DNA of 13,989 nucleotides, taken from Hadesarchaea archaeon (GTDB taxonomy: Archaea; Hadarchaeota; Hadarchaeia; Hadarchaeales; Hadarchaeaceae). This document shows positions 12,508 through 13,989 of this stretch, piece after piece (within the stretch, counting starts at the first letter, position 1; each line of letters begins with the position of its first letter). The notes under the pieces are model-generated. The model had not been told where the DNA came from. It saw only the letters and a list, made by a program, of their open reading frames with translations, and ran no database searches. The DNA lies in assembly GCA_014361095.1 (NCBI GenBank), contig JACIWF010000021.1:1-13989 (forward strand), read 5' to 3'. A program made the translations under genes and the position numbers.

Positions 12508-13177
12508 TCACCACACCTACCTTACCGAGGGAAACGCGCTCGCGGTATTTATCTCCCATAACTACACTAGTTGTATGCTTAAGAGCATCCATCACCGCCA
12601 TTGCAAAATTGAGTGTCGTTCGCGTCTTCCCTTCGCTCCTTGTCCAAGCATCATTTATCCCCGCTAGACGAAGGATGGTCTTCGGGACCTCCGCTGAAGC
12701 CAGACCTAGGCCCCGTGGCGCTGGCTTTATAAAAACTTTAACGCTGCCGCACTTCCCTGAAACTTCAAACGGGACTGAGTGAGTTCGTCCACATCCACAC
12801 TCCCAGCTGCCGCAACCCCTGGCCACCTCAATTACGTTCAACTTTGCCGCATTAACTGCCTTTTGAATGGAAGAGCCGATGTCCCTGGCGCTGGCGTGAC
12901 CGACACCAACTATACCGTCCCTGTTGCCAACCACAGCCACCACCCGATATTTTACCCTGCGGCCTGACTTGTGCATTCTTTGAACCAAGGTAACTTCGAG
13001 AATCTCCTCCTGAATATTGGGGACTAAAGCATTAACGATCTCACTTTCCTTAATCGGTTTCCCAACCCGCAATATCTGGGAGATATCAGTAATTTTGCCC
13101 TCCTTGACCAGCCTGCCTATGCTGGTGCGTGGCTGCCATTGCTCAATATTGAATTCCTCCGCCCTCTGCCTTCTCAT
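12500..13177 (-). CDS. rps5: Small ribosomal subunit protein uS5
   Basis: This 30S protein sits near the decoding region and helps translational accuracy. From the ATG at 13177 it has 225 residues, normal for archaea. Diagnostic segments are EEFNIEQWQPRTSIGRLV, the N-terminal dsRNA-binding-like fold with RRVKYRVVAVVGNRDGIVGV and GHASARDIGSSIQKAVNAAK, and the archaeal/eukaryotic cysteine stretch RGCGSWECGCGRTHSVPFEV. APRGLGLASAEVPKTILRLA and DAWTRSEGKTRTTLNF form the C-terminal domain. The ATG follows GGTGGT by 4 nt and the rpl18 stop by 1 nt. A GTG at 13186 in the same frame, overlapping rpl18, is less likely. Confidence 0.97.
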   Translation of the reverse strand: MRRQRAEEFNIEQWQPRTSIGRLVKEGKITDISQILRVGKPIKESEIVNALVPNIQEEILEVTLVQRMHKSGRRVKYRVVAVVGNRDGIVGVGHASARDIGSSIQKAVNAAKLNVIEVARGCGSWECGCGRTHSVPFEVSGKCGSVKVFIKPAPRGLGLASAEVPKTILRLAGINDAWTRSEGKTRTTLNFAMAVMDALKHTTSVVMGDKYRERVSLGKVGVVSG

Positions 13178-13178
13178 C

Positions 13179-13775
13179 TTAACCACCGAGCTGTCGGATG
13201 ACCTCCTGTTTTACCGAATTAAAGTGATCCGGAAGCTGTTCCGGGTTCAACCCCTGTGATAGATAACTTGCGAACCTTGCCATATATGTCCTCTCATCTT
13301 CCTTTTTCAACCTTTCCGCGTATTTTGAGATATGGGTGCCACTTATCCTCTCCTCGGAGGGCAATATTTCCTCCTGATGCGGAACCTGCAATCCAGCATC
13401 CAAAGCTCCTTTCAGAACAGCAAAAATCTTGGCTCCCTTGGTCGGGTGTCTCATACCGATGTCGAGCACCGCCTCCCTAATCCCGGCTTTCACGGCCCGA
13501 TATCCACAAAGGAGCCCAACCAGGTAAGCCGCCGGCAGGTTTGAGGTGCCATCCTTCCAACCAAAATTCTCCAGCTGTTTAGAGTGGGCTGAAACCAAAA
13601 CCACGTCTCCCTGCGGGGTAAAGTTCAACACTTGGGCGGATATATGTCTCAGCGAAATTCTGACAACCAACCTTGGTTTTTTGGCTCGCAGCAGCTTGAG
13701 CCTGTATCTGTAGTCCGTTCTCCCCTCTCTTTTTCGCCTAAACTGAACCTTGAATCTTGGTCCGGAGGATTTCAT
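13179..13775 (-). CDS. rpl18: Large ribosomal subunit protein uL18
   Basis: This protein binds 5S rRNA and anchors it in the 50S central protuberance. It has 198 residues, the archaeal length. It opens with SSGPRFKVQFRRKREGRTDY and RYRLKLLRAKKPRLVVR. FGWKDGTSNLPAAYLVGLL, IREAVLDIGMRHPTKGAKIF and AVLKGALDAGLQVPH follow; the C-terminal helices include ISGTHISKYAERLKKED. ATG at 13775 with AAGTGAT 4 nt before it, just after the rpl19e stop. Confidence 0.97.
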   Translation of the reverse strand: MKSSGPRFKVQFRRKREGRTDYRYRLKLLRAKKPRLVVRISLRHISAQVLNFTPQGDVVLVSAHSKQLENFGWKDGTSNLPAAYLVGLLCGYRAVKAGIREAVLDIGMRHPTKGAKIFAVLKGALDAGLQVPHQEEILPSEERISGTHISKYAERLKKEDERTYMARFASYLSQGLNPEQLPDHFNSVKQEVIRQLGG

Positions 13776-13780
13776 CTAAA

Positions 13781-13989
13781 TCACTTCAAAATACCTCTTT
13801 CTTTTAGGTAAAGATTCAAGTGAGCTTTGCTGCGGAAGGCGCCACCCTTTACCATCCCGTAAAGCTTGCGATATTCTTTCTGATCAAGCAGACCCTCTTT
13901 CCTCAGCTCCCTCAACCTGGCTCGCAACGGACGGACCGTCTTTATCCAGCTGGCCTTTCTAGGTGTCCTCGCCCCACTGGCACCCTTTC
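13781..13989 (-). CDS. rpl19e: Large ribosomal subunit protein eL19, C-terminal part (runs off right edge)
   Basis: This 50S protein is shared by archaea and eukaryotes and is absent from bacteria. The last 69 residues are visible in the frame ending at the TGA at 13781-13783. They read GARTPRKASWIKTVRPLRAR, LRELRKEGLLDQKEYRKLYG and MVKGGAFRSKAHLNLYLKER, which are the central and C-terminal helical signatures of the family. The frame is open to the window edge. It sits upstream of rpl18, the standard archaeal order (rpl32e-rpl19e-rpl18-rps5). Confidence 0.95.
   Translation of the reverse strand, partial: KGASGARTPRKASWIKTVRPLRARLRELRKEGLLDQKEYRKLYGMVKGGAFRSKAHLNLYLKERGILK

Noticed and set aside
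1..13989. Mobile elements, CRISPR arrays, prophage genes or defence systems
   Set aside because: No transposase, integrase, direct-repeat array or nuclease-type genes were seen; gene density is high with conserved core genes throughout.

Overview
The window is a core information-processing locus of an archaeon. It encodes archaeal/eukaryotic-type RNA polymerase subunits (RpoB, RpoH) and ribosomal proteins that bacteria lack (eL14, eL19, eL34). It also has an archaeal Cbf5 pseudouridine synthase, a Sec61-type SecY, an EMC3/TMCO1-family membrane insertase, a transketolase split into two genes, and Shine-Dalgarno sites of the type GGTGA placed 4-8 nt before starts. The phylum cannot be fixed from this sequence. 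The gene order secY-[adk position]-EMC3-rpl34e-cmk-rpl14e-cbf5-rps13-rps4-rps11 is euryarchaeal-like. A Hadarchaeota/MSBL1-type lineage is a guess, not a result. Everything except the transaldolase gene is on the minus strand, so transcription runs right to left.

Layout, in order of transcription from the right edge. (1) 13989-10115 is the end of the spc-type ribosomal operon: rpl19e (partial), rpl18, rps5, rpl30, rpl15, secY, with overlapping or nearly touching genes. (2) 10122-7035 continues with a 74-residue ORF at the usual adenylate kinase position, then the EMC3-like insertase, rpl34e, cmk, rpl14e and cbf5. (3) 6962-6865 is an apparent intron-containing tRNA-Ser(GGA) with its own TATA-like element and a hairpin/oligo-T terminator candidate. 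(4) 6744-5204 is rps13-rps4-rps11. (5) 5152-4235 is a transaldolase gene on the plus strand, convergent with rps11 and divergent from the next operon. (6) 4008-1513 is transketolase N half, transketolase C half and ribulose-phosphate 3-epimerase, overlapping one another. Together with the transaldolase these give most of a non-oxidative pentose phosphate pathway. (7) 1421-1 is tRNA-Lys(UUU), rpoH and the 5' part of rpoB.

The most unusual content is in the membrane-protein export genes. SecY carries an insertion of about 45 residues in the external loop between TM1 and the plug helix, holding three DxNxNGxxD calcium-loop (EF-hand/dockerin-like) motifs. The neighbouring EMC3/YidC-superfamily insertase has an N-terminal signal peptide and about 95 residues of predicted extracytoplasmic helical domain that the compact archaeal family normally lacks. 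Between them, where archaea usually keep adk, sits a small intact ORF. Its last ~45 residues resemble the C-terminus of AdkA-type adenylate kinase, but it has no P-loop. The transaldolase is also unusual, with a charged insertion of about 60 residues in an otherwise MipB/TalC-like barrel.
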